Notes under the pieces: generated by a model
Database searches by the model: none
Seen by the model: only the letters and a program-made list of their open reading frames with translations
Told to the model about the DNA's origin: nothing
NCBI GenBank assembly: GCA_023205875.1
Contig: CP060754.1
Coordinates: forward strand, 62,001-126,000
Length of the DNA: 64,000 nt
Direction: 5' to 3'
From: Chloropicon primus
Lineage: Eukaryota; Chlorophyta; Chloropicophyceae; Chloropicales; Chloropicaceae
Shown: positions 9,649 through 19,448 of the stretch, piece by piece
How the letters are laid out: the number at the start of each line of letters is the position of its first letter
Position numbering within the stretch: the first letter of the stretch is position 1
Made by a program: the position numbers and the translations under genes

Positions 9649-10998
9649 ATGGGCACGACGAGTACTGCGGGAGCGAGAGGCATGAGGTGCCGAGACGGAA
9701 CCGCACGTCGTTGTGTTGGTGGTGGGGTCGCTGGACGCCGTGCTGCTGCTGCAGCCTCCTGGTGCGTGGGAACAAAGGTCGGGAGAAGGAGGGGCGGTCT
9801 GTCCAGGAGCACCACGTCGGGGGGAACGGGGAGGGAATGCAAACCTGCCGCTGAGCTGGGACTCGACTCCCTGTCACGGGTAGGAAGATCGGAGGCAGGG
9901 ATCGGGAGGACGAGTTATGGTATACAAGAGGAGCACAAGAGTGGCCGGGGTTGCCGCTGTGCAGCTGTCCTGGGGGAAGCGGGGTACAGGAAGAACTTGG
10001 GGTACTCTCCCATCTCGATTGGCGTGTCCGCTGTCGCGCTGGTGCTCTCAGGCGTGTCAAACCGCGTCGCTCACAAGGTGGCATCTGTCGTTTTTGCAGA
10101 GTACATACTGTTTCTCAGCCTCATGTTGATCGTTGCGTATGTGTTCGCCTACTTCACGACGCTGCTCGTCCGCATGAAGAAGGGGATCGTAACGAAGAGG
10201 ATGCTGGAGTACCCAAAGTGGAAGTTCGGGGCTCTTGGAGTCGTGGACGCGGTCGCCCTCGTGATGCAGCTGAGTGCCGCAGTGCACCTGCCCGGATCCA
10301 TCATCCCAGTCTTGGCCCAAGTGAACATTCCCTTCACCCTTCTGGTTTCCAGGGTGGTCGTGAAGAGAAGATTTTCGTTCCTCCAGCTCTTGGGCAGCTC
10401 GCTGGTCGTCGCTGGAGTTCTGCTTTCGCTGAAGCCATACCTGTCGAACACGCTCCTCAGTGGAGCAGGACGATCCCTGGAGGGTAGCGCTCTCCTGTAC
10501 TCTTCATCTTATCTGTTCGCGGCACTGGCAGCAGTCTCGAAGGAGAGCATTCTGCACAACACGGACTACGGGGAGAATGGGATGGATCCCTTCGTGATCA
10601 GCGCGTTCGGCTCCCTTTCTCAGGGCTTTGTCGTTCTCCTGATGCTCCTTGTAGCTTCGGTGGCGTATGGCAACAACCTGCCCGTTGGAGTGGAAAGCAC
10701 CCCACTCATGTACGTGCAGAAGGGCATCGAGTGTTTCAAAATGAACCCTCTGCCCCCCTTGTGCTACTTGCTGTGCAACATCCTTTTCAACGTGAACGTG
10801 GTCAATCTTGTGAAGAAGTCCAACGCAGTGCTTACAACGCTGTCAATAGCTTTTGTTGTGCCTCTGACGTTCATAGCCTTCTCCTTCCCGATACCAATGC
10901 TTCAGCCTGTCCCCTTTTACACGGAGGCGCTCAAGGGGTTGTTCGTGCTCTCGGGCGGTATTCTGATGTACAATACGACAAGTCCAAGAAGGAGATGA
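9649..10998 (+). CDS. CLT: CRT-like (chloroquine-resistance-transporter-like) plastid transporter
   Basis: The 449-residue protein has about 110 N-terminal residues rich in Arg, Gly, Ala and Ser with few acidic residues, a plausible plastid transit peptide. About ten hydrophobic segments follow. The transmembrane part matches plant CRT-like transporters of the drug/metabolite superfamily: a VSNRVAHKVA segment in the first helix, YPKWKFGALGVVDA, and HLPGSIIPVLAQVNIPFTLL. Arabidopsis CLT proteins sit in the plastid envelope and export glutathione precursors such as gamma-glutamylcysteine. The same role is inferred here from family membership. The start is the first ATG of the frame; no intron is needed. 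A TGTAATTGTAT poly(A)-type motif lies 73 bp after the stop. Confidence 0.8.
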   Translation: MGTTSTAGARGMRCRDGTARRCVGGGVAGRRAAAAASWCVGTKVGRRRGGLSRSTTSGGTGRECKPAAELGLDSLSRVGRSEAGIGRTSYGIQEEHKSGRGCRCAAVLGEAGYRKNLGYSPISIGVSAVALVLSGVSNRVAHKVASVVFAEYILFLSLMLIVAYVFAYFTTLLVRMKKGIVTKRMLEYPKWKFGALGVVDAVALVMQLSAAVHLPGSIIPVLAQVNIPFTLLVSRVVVKRRFSFLQLLGSSLVVAGVLLSLKPYLSNTLLSGAGRSLEGSALLYSSSYLFAALAAVSKESILHNTDYGENGMDPFVISAFGSLSQGFVVLLMLLVASVAYGNNLPVGVESTPLMYVQKGIECFKMNPLPPLCYLLCNILFNVNVVNLVKKSNAVLTTLSIAFVVPLTFIAFSFPIPMLQPVPFYTEALKGLFVLSGGILMYNTTSPRRR

Positions 10999-11326
10999 TT
11001 CTTTGTTTTCATAGCGCGCCGAAGGTGGGCCTTTGGCTTCTCCTGGACTTGGTGAGCAAAATCTTCTATCTGTAATTGTATCACACATTCTCATTCTCTC
11101 TCTCTCTCTCTCCTGGGCTCCCTGAGAGCTAAGCTTTCAAACGACAAGTCTGAGAGAGGAGTCTGGCGAAGGCGCCGTCGTCGAAATCAACAAGCTTGCT
11201 TGCCCAGAACTAAAAGGAATTTTACAGGTACAATATATAGAAAGGAACTTGGGGTTCCCATCCATCTTTTATAGCTTTTCTTTCTCTTGTCGATAACAGA
11301 ACGCGCTTCCGTGCCGCACACTCCCG
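10999..11326. other. Convergent spacer with poly(A) motifs
   Basis: This is a 328-bp gap between convergent stops. TGTAATTGTAT at 11071-11081 serves the transporter, and a TTACA (TGTAA on the minus strand) near 11220 can serve OST3. A (CT)n run lies around 11095-11113. No gene is seen. Confidence 0.5.
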
Positions 11327-12539
11327 TCAGAGGTTGAAGCCGTAAATCATGGTGGACATGTGCGTCTTCCACTGGAAGCAATCGATGACAAAGGCGTAGG
11401 TCATGACGCCAATGATAAAGGAGGCCCACAAAAACACGGACTTGAAAGTGCTCTCCACAAAAGTTTTCCCGACATAAGTGAAAGCACTCATAGCAAAAGC
11501 AATGACCAAGTACGCGGAGCTCATCACAACCCCCTCCGTGATAGTTTGCTGCCTGTTGTCCGCTATGAAGACCTGGGGGTTGCCGTTCCTGTCCGACACC
11601 ACCATGGGGAGGTTGTGGATGATGCACTTGATGAGCCCAGAGGTGCTCACCCAGAAAACCACAATGGATCCGATCGCCATCATAGGCACGAGCAGCCCCT
11701 TCTGGGAGAAGAACCACAGCATCCGTGCCATCAGAATGATCACACCGTATCCAAAGACGATGTTGAAAACCGATACGTTGATCTTCTCGTCCTTGGATTC
11801 AAAAACACCCAGTCCAAAGCTCTCCTCCAGAAACTCGTAGAACTCCTTCTGATTCGACTGAGTGAACCTGAACTGCTGGCCGAGCTTGAAAGTCGGGTCG
11901 TTCATGGATATCTGGTGCTTCTTTGGCACGAGAACCGTGGTCGGGAAAGACTGGATCTCCATCTTCTGGAAAAGCTTCTGGGTGTTCTCGTTGAACTCCA
12001 GCGAAATGAAGAAGAGCTCCTCTTGGTCCTTGGCAACGGCCCCTCTGTAGAGTTTGATTGCGGACTTCATGCTTTCTTCGATTGCTTTCGCATGCTTCTG
12101 GGTCTTCACCCCCTCGTTTTTCAGCATGTCGTCCACCAGTCTGACCGAAATCACGACCGAGTAAGGGCGCTCCGAGCCCTTGAGCAGAGGCTCGATTTTC
12201 CTCACGTTGTCAATGAAGATCAGTCCATCCTTGCTCTCCCAGCTCAGAGACCGGAGCTGTTCCAACTGCTAGGGCGACGAGACGCCACGAAACGAAGGGG
12301 AGGTGGGAAGAAACAGAAGCAAAAGGTCAATGCCAATTCCCCCTTCGCAACCTTCGTCGCTCGCCAGCCTACGAAAGCCCTTAGAGAAAAGACCCAAGTG
12401 GTTCGGTGTGATCTCGTTTTTGACCTACCTCCGCGAGCTTGCTGCTTGCTGCCTTGTCCTTTTTCGCCCCGGCGCCCGCCGCCACCAGCAAGGTCAAGAG
12501 CACCAGGTACGCGCCCACCCTTGCGGCTCCCCGTGTCAT
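11327..12539 (-). CDS. OST3: Oligosaccharyltransferase OST3/OST6 (TUSC3/MAGT1) subunit
   Basis: The exons on the minus strand are 12429-12539 and 11327-12265 (or 11327-12268), giving about 349 residues. Exon 1 encodes a signal peptide (AYLVLLTLLVAAGAGA). The acceptor reads TAGCAG, a tandem NAGNAG site, so one Gln is optional at the joint. The lumenal thioredoxin-like domain (about residues 40-190) precedes four membrane helices in the C-terminal half. Plant-type markers include the lumenal segment IKCIIHNLPMVVSDRNGNP. The subunit belongs to the ER N-glycosylation complex and in yeast and animals forms mixed disulfides with substrates. The CxxC pair is absent here, as in plant OST3/6. The gene lies in tandem with UPF3 upstream. 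Confidence 0.88.
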
Positions 12540-12545
12540 CGTCGC

Positions 12546-12577
12546 AACCCAAACCCCAAACCCCAAACCCCAAACCC
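12546..12577. repeat. (CCCCAAA)n telomere-like array in the OST3 5' region
   Basis: About four copies of CCCCAAA, GGGGTTT on the minus strand, sit within 40 bp upstream of the OST3 start codon, probably inside the 5' UTR. On the mRNA strand the G4 runs could form a quadruplex. The unit is a variant of the plant telomere heptamer. Confidence 0.7.
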
Positions 12578-12768
12578 TCACTCTCCTCTCCCTCCTCTCT
12601 AGATCGGCGGAGCCCTTGCTTTTGGAGCGAGTCCTGCGATGGGATGGGAACAATGGAGAGAGAAAGAGAGAGGGAGGGCAGGAGTTGGAGTTGGGTTGGA
12701 TCGAGCGGAAAGGATAGTGTGCGGTTACATCTGTCGGCGCTGAAAGGGCGCCAAGAGAAATGATTCAA

Positions 12769-13784
12769 TTACGATTTATTCGAGTGCTTCGACCCACCTT
12801 TCTTCCTCCGTACCAGCTGGAAGCCACCAGCTTCCCCGGGACCGCTGGCTTTCTTCCTCCCCGACTCTTTGGCCCCACCGCCGGAGGAAGAGGAGCCCTT
12901 GCTCTGGTAATCCTTCTTGCCCCCGCTGCCCCCGTGCTTTCTATTTCCCTTCTTTCCCCCCTTCTTTTTCTCAGCCTTCTTCTTGCTTGGCCTCGACCTG
13001 CGAACAAACAAAAGAGGAAAAAATAAAGTCAGGAAAGGGCAACCGGAACGGGAACGGGAATCGGAATCCGAATGGAGACCCACCTTAACTTCGCAACCCT
13101 TTGGGCGGCCTTCTTCTTCATGTAAAGCATGAGCGGTGTGATGACCGGGGCTCCATCTTCAGCCTCTTTCTGCTCCGCCTGACTCTGGGAACCAGTTGGC
13201 AAGCTCGTCTGCTCGGACAGAGCTTCCACGAACGCCTTGTAGTCCGCGTCGTCTTCTATCGTCCCGGCCTTCGGGTCCCGCCTCCTCCTGTTCTTCGGCT
13301 TGGGGCACCTCTGGTTGGGCGCGAGGCTCACCGCGGCCACGAACGTCTGCCCCTTGTCCGTCGCATAGGCGTGCCCGTGAAAAGCCTTGTGAAAGCTTTG
13401 GATGGTCTGGGGGTTCTTGAACTGCAGGTAGCACCGGGAGCACTGGGCGGCGCCAGAGCCCTGGCCCCCGCCCGCCTTGGACTTGGGCTCTCCCTTCCAG
13501 TACCTCATCCACGCGACGCGTTCTCCATACCCCTCCTCCTCTACCTGTTTCCTGAAGTTCTCCTCGGTGAGCTCAGGTGGAAGCCGCCGGACCAGAGCTT
13601 TCAGTTTCCTCCTGTCCCCCTCCTCCTCCCTCCGCGCGCCCGCCTCCCTCCCTCCCTCCCCCCCGCCGCTCGCCTTGTTCTTGTTCTTGTAACGCGTTCG
13701 CGCCCTCCCTTTCCCCCCACCCCCACCCCTCGTGACCGTCGCCGTCGCCGTCGCCGTCCCCCCCTGATTCGCCACCGGCTCCAT
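12769..13784 (-). CDS. UPF3: UPF3 nonsense-mediated decay factor
   Basis: The exons on the minus strand are 13084-13784 and 12769-12997 (86-nt intron, phase 2), giving 309 residues. The Smg4/UPF3 RNP-like domain spans about residues 55-185: KALVRRLPPELTEENFRKQV, then a YLQFKNPQTIQSFHKAFHGH segment and VAAVSLAPNQRCPK. UPF3 links UPF2 with exon-junction complexes during nonsense-mediated mRNA decay. The C-terminal third is Lys/Ser/Gly-rich and ends in a basic tail (FQLVRRKKGG) where the exon-junction-binding motif usually lies; equivalence is uncertain. The N-terminus is Gly/Arg/Glu-rich low complexity. The longer frame upstream has no ATG before 13784. It is divergent from TAF6. Confidence 0.88.
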
Positions 13785-14135
13785 CCTCTCCCTCTCACAC
13801 CTCCCCTCCCCTCCTCCTCCCCTCCCTTCGTCCTCCAAAGCGTCGTCCCCCTCCCTCCCTTTCCCTTTCCCTTTCCCTCTCCCTTTCCTCCTCTTTCGTT
13901 CCTCCTCCTGTGTATCGTCCCACCGTACGTACCAATCCAATCGTGAGCCCACCGTTGCGTTGTGAGTCTCTTCTCTTCCTCCTCCACCTTCCTGCTTCCC
14001 CGACACGACCCGCCCGATCTCTCTCCTCCCTCCCTCTCCGAGGCGATCGCCCTGCCGCTCCCGCTCTCGTGGGGTTCAGTTCGGAGAAGGCGGACGGAAG
14101 GCGAGGCGATCGTGGGCGACACCGACACTGCGAGG
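13785..14135. promoter_or_regulatory. Bidirectional promoter region, UPF3 / TAF6
   Basis: This 351-bp gap lies between divergent start codons. It holds pyrimidine-rich CCCTTTCCCTTT runs (about 13856-13890) next to UPF3. No TATA box is obvious. Confidence 0.45.
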
Positions 14136-16046
14136 ATGAATAGCGAGATAGTGAAGAGCCTGTGTCGATCATGTGAGGGGATAGGGGCATCGGTGAGCGA
14201 CCAGGCGTATGACGGACTCGCGCAGGAGGTGGACTACAGGACGAGGGAGGTCATACAGGAGGCACTCAAGTTTGCCATGCACGCCAAGAGGAAGAAACTC
14301 TCCACGGACGACGTGGACAGAGCGTAAGTCAACAAGGATATGGTATTGCCGAGCAAAAACTCTATCTATGATATGCCCTTGGGTCCACTCTATCGTGTTT
14401 CGTGTTTCGCGCGCGTTCGCAAACGAATGCGGGACTGACTCCTCGTTCGTTCGTCGTTGCTGTGCGTCCGGCGGTTTGGTCGGATCAGTTTGAGACTTCG
14501 AGGGGCGGAGCAGACGTACGGGCACCAGCACGGGGAGCGAGGGGTCTCCTTCGCCAAGCCAAGGGACGAGAGCACGTTCCCGGGGGTAAGCTTCGTGGAG
14601 GACAAGGTCCACTCCTTGGAAGACGTCTTGTGTGCGACGGAGTTCCCGGCGCTGCCCAGGGGAAGGGGGGTTCACCTCCACTGGCTGGCGGTGGAGGGGA
14701 CCAAGCCGCTCATACCAGAAAACGTGCGAGTGAAGAGGCGCAGGAAGGACTCGGAAACTGTAGCTCTGACGCTGGAGGCTGGGGGGCCGCGGGCAAAGGA
14801 GGGCGGCAAGGGGGCCCGGGAGGGCGTTGGAAGCGAGTTCACCGTCCTGAACTCCTACGAGACGAATATCAGCAAGGGGCACAAGCACGTGGTGTCCATG
14901 GAGCTGCAAACTTACTTCCAGACAGTCACCCGGGCTGTTCTGAACGCGAGCAAAGCCTCAGAGGCGGAGGAAAGCGGAATCGAAGCGGGGACAGGGGTCT
15001 CCGATCTGGGACCGGCCTTGGCAAGCTTGGGCGAGGATCCTGGTCTGCAGCCCCTCCTCCCCTACTTTTGCTCCTTTGTCATCAAGTGCGTGGAGGGCGA
15101 AGAGAAGAAGTCCTTCTTCTCCTCCCTGGGCTCGTGCGGGGCCCTGCTCGGTCTGGTGCAGTCGCTCGTGTCAAACATGCACCTCAAGTGGGAGAGACAC
15201 GTGCACCAGATCTTGCCCGTTGTCATGACCCTCCTCGTGAGGAAGACCCTCGGAGGGCCGGGAGACGACCACTGGAAGCTGAGGAGGCAGGCCGGCCGGG
15301 TCTTGGCCCTTATGTGCACGAAGCTGGAGAGCGAGAAGTCCCAGGTGGCGCTGCAGACGAGGGTGGCGCGGGTCCTCGTGACCAAGGGCCTCATGGATGC
15401 CACCAAAGCCCTGACCTCGCACTACGGCGCCATCGTCGGGATCTACCACCTCGGCGACGTGGTCTGCGAGAACGTCTTGCTGCCCCACATCGCGACCTAC
15501 ATGCCGTGCCTGGGGGAGGCCTTGACGTCTCAGACCATGAACCCCCTGCAGCAGTACGAGGCCTACCAGTGCCTCGAGGCCATCCTCATCGCGATCGGGC
15601 GACTCGTTCACCAGTCGGAGTACAACCAACTTCTGGGGAGGAGGCAGCTGCCCTCGGGTCGGAGCCTTCTGGGGAAGGGTGGAAGAGTGGAGGCGGAAGG
15701 GTCTTCCAAGCAGACGCGCCTCCGGGGCGGCACACCTGCTCGCGCGAGGAGGGCGAGGCCCGCGAAGAAGAAGCTCTCTGTCGAGGATCTCAGGAAGACC
15801 GAGGGGGGGCAGAGCGTCTTGGACGCGTTTGCCGTCGCCGAGCCGGGAAGCGTCGCCGACAAAGACGAGAGTTCTTTGGAGGACGCCGAGGCTCAGCACA
15901 TCGATCTCAACTTTGACTTTGAGTTGAACAACTTCACCGGCATGCCGACTTTCGAGAGGGGGAACATCGTGTCGCACAGCTTCGACATCTTCGGGGAGCA
16001 CATCTTGCCCTTCCTGACGAACGACATGATGGCCATGATGCTCTGA
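14136..16046 (+). CDS. TAF6: TFIID/SAGA subunit TAF6
   Basis: Exons are 14136-14323 and 14489-16046 (165-nt intron, phase 2), giving 581 residues. The N-terminal histone fold (residues about 1-70) reads EVDYRTREVIQEALKFAMHA...LSTDDVDRAL, with the splice joint falling at the A of DRALRLRG. A linker with HKHVVSMELQTYFQTVTRAV leads into the TAF6C HEAT-repeat domain (about 255-470; QLLPYF-like start, VMTLLVRKTLG, LTSHYGAIVGI). TAF6 pairs with TAF9 in TFIID and SAGA. The C-terminal 110 residues are acidic and unmatched. An ATG-initiated frame without splicing would stop one codon past the donor, which supports the intron. Confidence 0.92.
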
Positions 16047-16202
16047 AATGACATTCCTTGCGAACGAGCGGCAAAGAGGCGAGTGCCGATTTTTTTTTGA
16101 ATCTTCTATATAACGACAACAAATTTTATTCCCCCTCTTTCCTCGACTCCACTACCAACCCACGCGCGCGTGTGTTGTCTCTCGAAAACAAGCAAACAAC
16201 AA

Positions 16203-17084
16203 CTAAATCGTGCAGTCGTAGCTCGGCTGATCGCTCGTGGCGTTCAGCGCGAACCTGCCGATCTTCACCTCCATCCTGTGGGCCTCCTCCAGGTCGAAGC
16301 TGTCCCTGTCGAAGACGATCATCTCGTACTTGCCCTCCATCGTGCCGTAGCTCGTCTGCAGCGGGCACGCCGAGGTGTACTCGAACGACTCGCCGGGCCT
16401 CAGGATGGGCTGCTCCCCCACCACGCCGGGCCCCTTGACCTCGTCCACCCTCCCCTGGGCGTTCGTGATGACCCAGTGCCTGTTCCTCACCTGGACCGTC
16501 TTGTCGCTCTCGTTCGAGATCTGGACCTTGTACGTGAAGAAGAACTGCCCGAGGTGCGGCGAGGAGCGGCTGGGGACGTAGTAGGACGACACCCTGACGC
16601 GGACCCCGTGGGTCACGCAGTCGCTCTTGCTCTTCGGGGTCGGGCACAGCTCCTCCAGCTGGTCCCTCAGGCTCGCCGCCTCCTCGTACCTCTCCTCGGC
16701 CACCGCCGCCCTCAGCTCCTTCTCCAGCTGGAGCACCGGGTCATCCCGGTCCAGGCTCAGCAGCTCGTCCCGCAGGCTCGCGGCCAGGGAGTAGTCCTCC
16801 CTCTCCACCGCCCCCTTCATCTCCAGCTTGAGCCTCCTCCTCTCCTTCTCCATCTCCGTCCTCTCCTCCATCACCCTCAGCACCGTGCTCTCCCCCCCCC
16901 TGTCCGTGGTCCTCGCCCGCGGCCTCCTCGGCGCCCTCCTCCTCAGGCTCCTCAGGCTCCTCAGGCTCCTCAGGCTCCTCATCCTCATTCCCTCGTCCCC
17001 CGTCGAGCTCGACGTCGCGGCGTTCCTCCCCATCCTCGCCCCTCCCTGCCTGGCCAAGTTCAAGTTCAAGTTCACCCTCTCCAT
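16203..17084 (-). CDS. Plastid ApaG-domain protein with two UVR motifs
   Basis: The 293-residue protein starts at the first ATG (17084). An Arg/Ser-rich N-terminus of about 65 residues, including four RSL repeats, looks like a transit peptide. Two UVR (UvrB/C-type) helical-hairpin motifs follow at about 86-111 and 119-146. An ApaG/DUF525 immunoglobulin-like domain spans about 155-290 (YKVQISNESDKTVQVRNRHW, then GVVGEQPILRPGESFEYTS). This architecture is known in plant and algal plastid proteins of undefined function. The RSL codons come from a 9-bp tandem repeat, so the copy number is probably polymorphic. It converges on TAF6 with 156 bp between stops. Confidence 0.85.
   Translation of the reverse strand: MERVNLNLNLARQGGARMGRNAATSSSTGDEGMRMRSLRSLRSLRSLRRRAPRRPRARTTDRGGESTVLRVMEERTEMEKERRRLKLEMKGAVEREDYSLAASLRDELLSLDRDDPVLQLEKELRAAVAEERYEEAASLRDQLEELCPTPKSKSDCVTHGVRVRVSSYYVPSRSSPHLGQFFFTYKVQISNESDKTVQVRNRHWVITNAQGRVDEVKGPGVVGEQPILRPGESFEYTSACPLQTSYGTMEGKYEMIVFDRDSFDLEEAHRMEVKIGRFALNATSDQPSYDCTI
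16941..16982. repeat. 9-bp tandem repeat inside the ApaG/UVR gene
   Basis: Four to five copies of CCTCAGGCT encode the RSL repeats of the transit peptide on the minus strand. The unit is a multiple of three, so gain or loss keeps the frame. Confidence 0.8.
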
Positions 17085-17621
17085 CCCTCCCGTCCCGTCC
17101 CGTGTCTGTGTCCGTGTCTGTGTCTGTGTCCCTCTCTCGTTGTCGTTGTTCCTCTCGTGCTCTCGTTGTTCCTCCAGGGCCCGCTGGGTTTTGTGCTTTT
17201 GGGCCCTCTCGTCCGCAAAACCACGAATCACGATAAGGCTGAGGGAGAGTTAAAAGCCACACATTAAAAATCGCACGTGCTTCTCGGAAAGCTTTGAATT
17301 TTCCCCCAGGGAAATCCAAATCCCTGGGAGGAAAAGAAAAAAGAAAAAGAAAAAGAAAAAGAAAAAGAAAAGCGGAAAAGCGGGAGCGAGGCCAGGACGG
17401 GCGAGGGAAGAGCGACGAGGAAGAGCGACGAGGAAGAGAAAACAATCTAAGAAATCAGAAGACCTTAGGGAGGGAGGAGAACATTCTTCTCCTTCTTCGT
17501 AGGCGAGGCTTATTCGCATCCATCTTGCTCCCTCTTGCTCCCTCTGACTCTGCTCCCTCTCTGGGTGGGGGAGTGGGGGGGGGGTTCCAGAGCTCTGGGT
17601 TCCCTCTGGGTTCGTCGTGCG
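17085..17621. other. Divergent spacer with purine-rich microsatellites
   Basis: This 537-bp region lies between the ApaG/UVR gene and the TMEM104-like gene. It contains a GTGTCT-rich run (about 17100-17135), an (AAAAAG)n run (17337-17371) and a duplicated GAGCGACGAGGAA block (about 17409-17435). No ORF or RNA gene is recognised. Confidence 0.5.
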
Positions 17622-19364
17622 ATGGGGTACGATGGTGCGGGTGCGGGGACTTCGTCGTCGTCGTCGTCTTCGCCGTCGCCGTCCTGGTCTTCTTCTCTCG
17701 GGAGGTCGGCGTCGTCGTCCCTGGTGTCGTTCGCCTTCGTGTTCAACCTACTGATTGGGGCGGGGGCCCTGGCGATACCGAGGCCCTTCGCGCAGACGGG
17801 GTTCGTGCTGGCGGCGCCCTTCCTCGGGTTCCTGTGCTTCTTCTCGCTCCTGACGTCCATGTACATGGTGGAGGTCCTCGTGGCGGTCAGACTGATGTCG
17901 CCGTCCTCCACCTCCGACGATGACGGCCACCACCACCACCGGGACAAGGACAAGGCGTCGAGGTCGGCGTCCGCGGAGGAGGACCACCTGGACCAGGAGG
18001 GAATAAGCTTGAGCGCCCCGGTGGAGGAGAACGGGGCGGGAGCGAGCCGGGCGGGGGTGATCACCTCGAACGTGCACAGGTCCGCAGCGTCGGCGTCGGC
18101 GGCCCTGCTGGGGCCGGAGCGCGTGCCGCTGCTGGAGGGGGAGTCCTCCCTCGAGAGCCTGGCGGGGGGCGCCCAGGAGGGCCCCAAGAACCTCGAGATG
18201 GGCGCCCTGGCCAAGAAGCTCTTCACGCCCCTCGGGTCCAAGCTGACTTACGTCGTGCTCTGCCTCTACCTCTTCGGCGACCTCTCGATATACGCGGTGA
18301 CGATCCCAAAGTCCCTCACCGCGCTGGTCTGCCCGCACCAGGGGACCGCGAGGGCCGAGCTCGCGGGGGGCATGTCGGACTGGCCCTGCAAGAACTTTCA
18401 GGGCAGCCTGCCGAAGGAGCACTTCCTGCACGACCTGAACTCCAAGACGGTATACAGGTCCTTCGTCCTCCTCCTCGGCGCGGTGCAGCTGCCCTTCATG
18501 TTCCAGACCGTGCAGAAGACCTTGTTCATCCAGGTCCTCTCCATAACCTACAGGTGGTCGGCCTTCTTCATCATGGTGATCATCTGCCTCGTCCAGATGC
18601 TGGGCCCGGAGGGGGAGGGCAACGACTGGAAGCACTTCACGGGCCAGAGGGACTACGGGGGGCTCATGCAGCTGTTCGGGGTGACCATCTACTCCTTCAT
18701 GTGCCACCACTCCCTCCCCTCGCTGCTCAACCCGGTCATGTCGGCGATCCCCAAGGAGAGGCTCGAGATGAGGCGGATCGCAAAGCCCGTGGCCTGGGCC
18801 CTGGTCTGCTGCCTGTTCGTGTACCTCATGCTGAACACGATCGTGGCGCTCAGGTACAAGCCCGGGGAGATCGAGGACGTGATCACCCTGAACTTCCAGA
18901 ACTTCAAGCCGCACAGGGTCTCGGTGTTCCTGGAGCTCTTCCCGGTGTGCACCCTGGGGGCCAGCTTTCCGATCATCGCCTGCACGCTGAGGAACAACCT
19001 CCAGACGCTGATCCTGATGAGCAACACGGAGAGGCCCAGGCCGAGGTGGCTGAGAATCGTGGAGAAGGTCGTCCTGCCCGTCGTGGTTCTCCTGCTGCCC
19101 CTCATGGTCGCCTTCGCGACGGAGAACGTGGAGATGCTCGTGGGCCTCACGGGGTCCTACGGGGGGTGCGCCATCGAGTTCATCATCCCGACCCTGCTCG
19201 TGGTGGCGGCGAGAAAGAGGGTCGCGGCGAACACCCAGTCCACCGGGGGGCTCCTGCTCTCCAAGCTGGACTTGGGGATCCTGTCCTCGAACTTCTTCGT
19301 CAACGCCGTCTTGATGTGGTCCGTGGCGTGCATCGTCCTCGTGACCGTGAACCATCTGAGATAG
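17622..19364 (+). CDS. TMEM104: TMEM104-like amino-acid permease-superfamily membrane protein
   Basis: The start is the first ATG (17622); the longer frame upstream begins with TTG. The 580-residue protein has a Ser-rich N-terminus, then a first membrane segment with FVFNLLIGAGALAIPRPFAQ. This is the signature of the TMEM104 branch of the AAAP transporter superfamily. A hydrophilic loop of about 110 residues with a His/Asp run (about 105-215) separates helices 2 and 3. Nine to eleven hydrophobic segments are visible overall. The substrate is unknown for the family; amino-acid transport is only inferred. The two long opposite-strand frames over this gene are mirror effects of its GC-rich codons. 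Confidence 0.75.
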   Translation: MGYDGAGAGTSSSSSSSPSPSWSSSLGRSASSSLVSFAFVFNLLIGAGALAIPRPFAQTGFVLAAPFLGFLCFFSLLTSMYMVEVLVAVRLMSPSSTSDDDGHHHHRDKDKASRSASAEEDHLDQEGISLSAPVEENGAGASRAGVITSNVHRSAASASAALLGPERVPLLEGESSLESLAGGAQEGPKNLEMGALAKKLFTPLGSKLTYVVLCLYLFGDLSIYAVTIPKSLTALVCPHQGTARAELAGGMSDWPCKNFQGSLPKEHFLHDLNSKTVYRSFVLLLGAVQLPFMFQTVQKTLFIQVLSITYRWSAFFIMVIICLVQMLGPEGEGNDWKHFTGQRDYGGLMQLFGVTIYSFMCHHSLPSLLNPVMSAIPKERLEMRRIAKPVAWALVCCLFVYLMLNTIVALRYKPGEIEDVITLNFQNFKPHRVSVFLELFPVCTLGASFPIIACTLRNNLQTLILMSNTERPRPRWLRIVEKVVLPVVVLLLPLMVAFATENVEMLVGLTGSYGGCAIEFIIPTLLVVAARKRVAANTQSTGGLLLSKLDLGILSSNFFVNAVLMWSVACIVLVTVNHLR

Positions 19365-19448
19365 CAAGGTCCACAAATATCGTATTTATTACAAAGTTTT
19401 TTTTTTTTCCTGTGCGCGGAGGGGCTCCTGAGAATAGCCAACTCTGGG

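Noticed and set aside
17748-19376. 542-codon minus-strand frame opposite the TMEM104-like gene
   Set aside because: It is His/Arg/Glu-rich mirror coding of a GC-rich membrane-protein gene; the plus strand has coherent helices.
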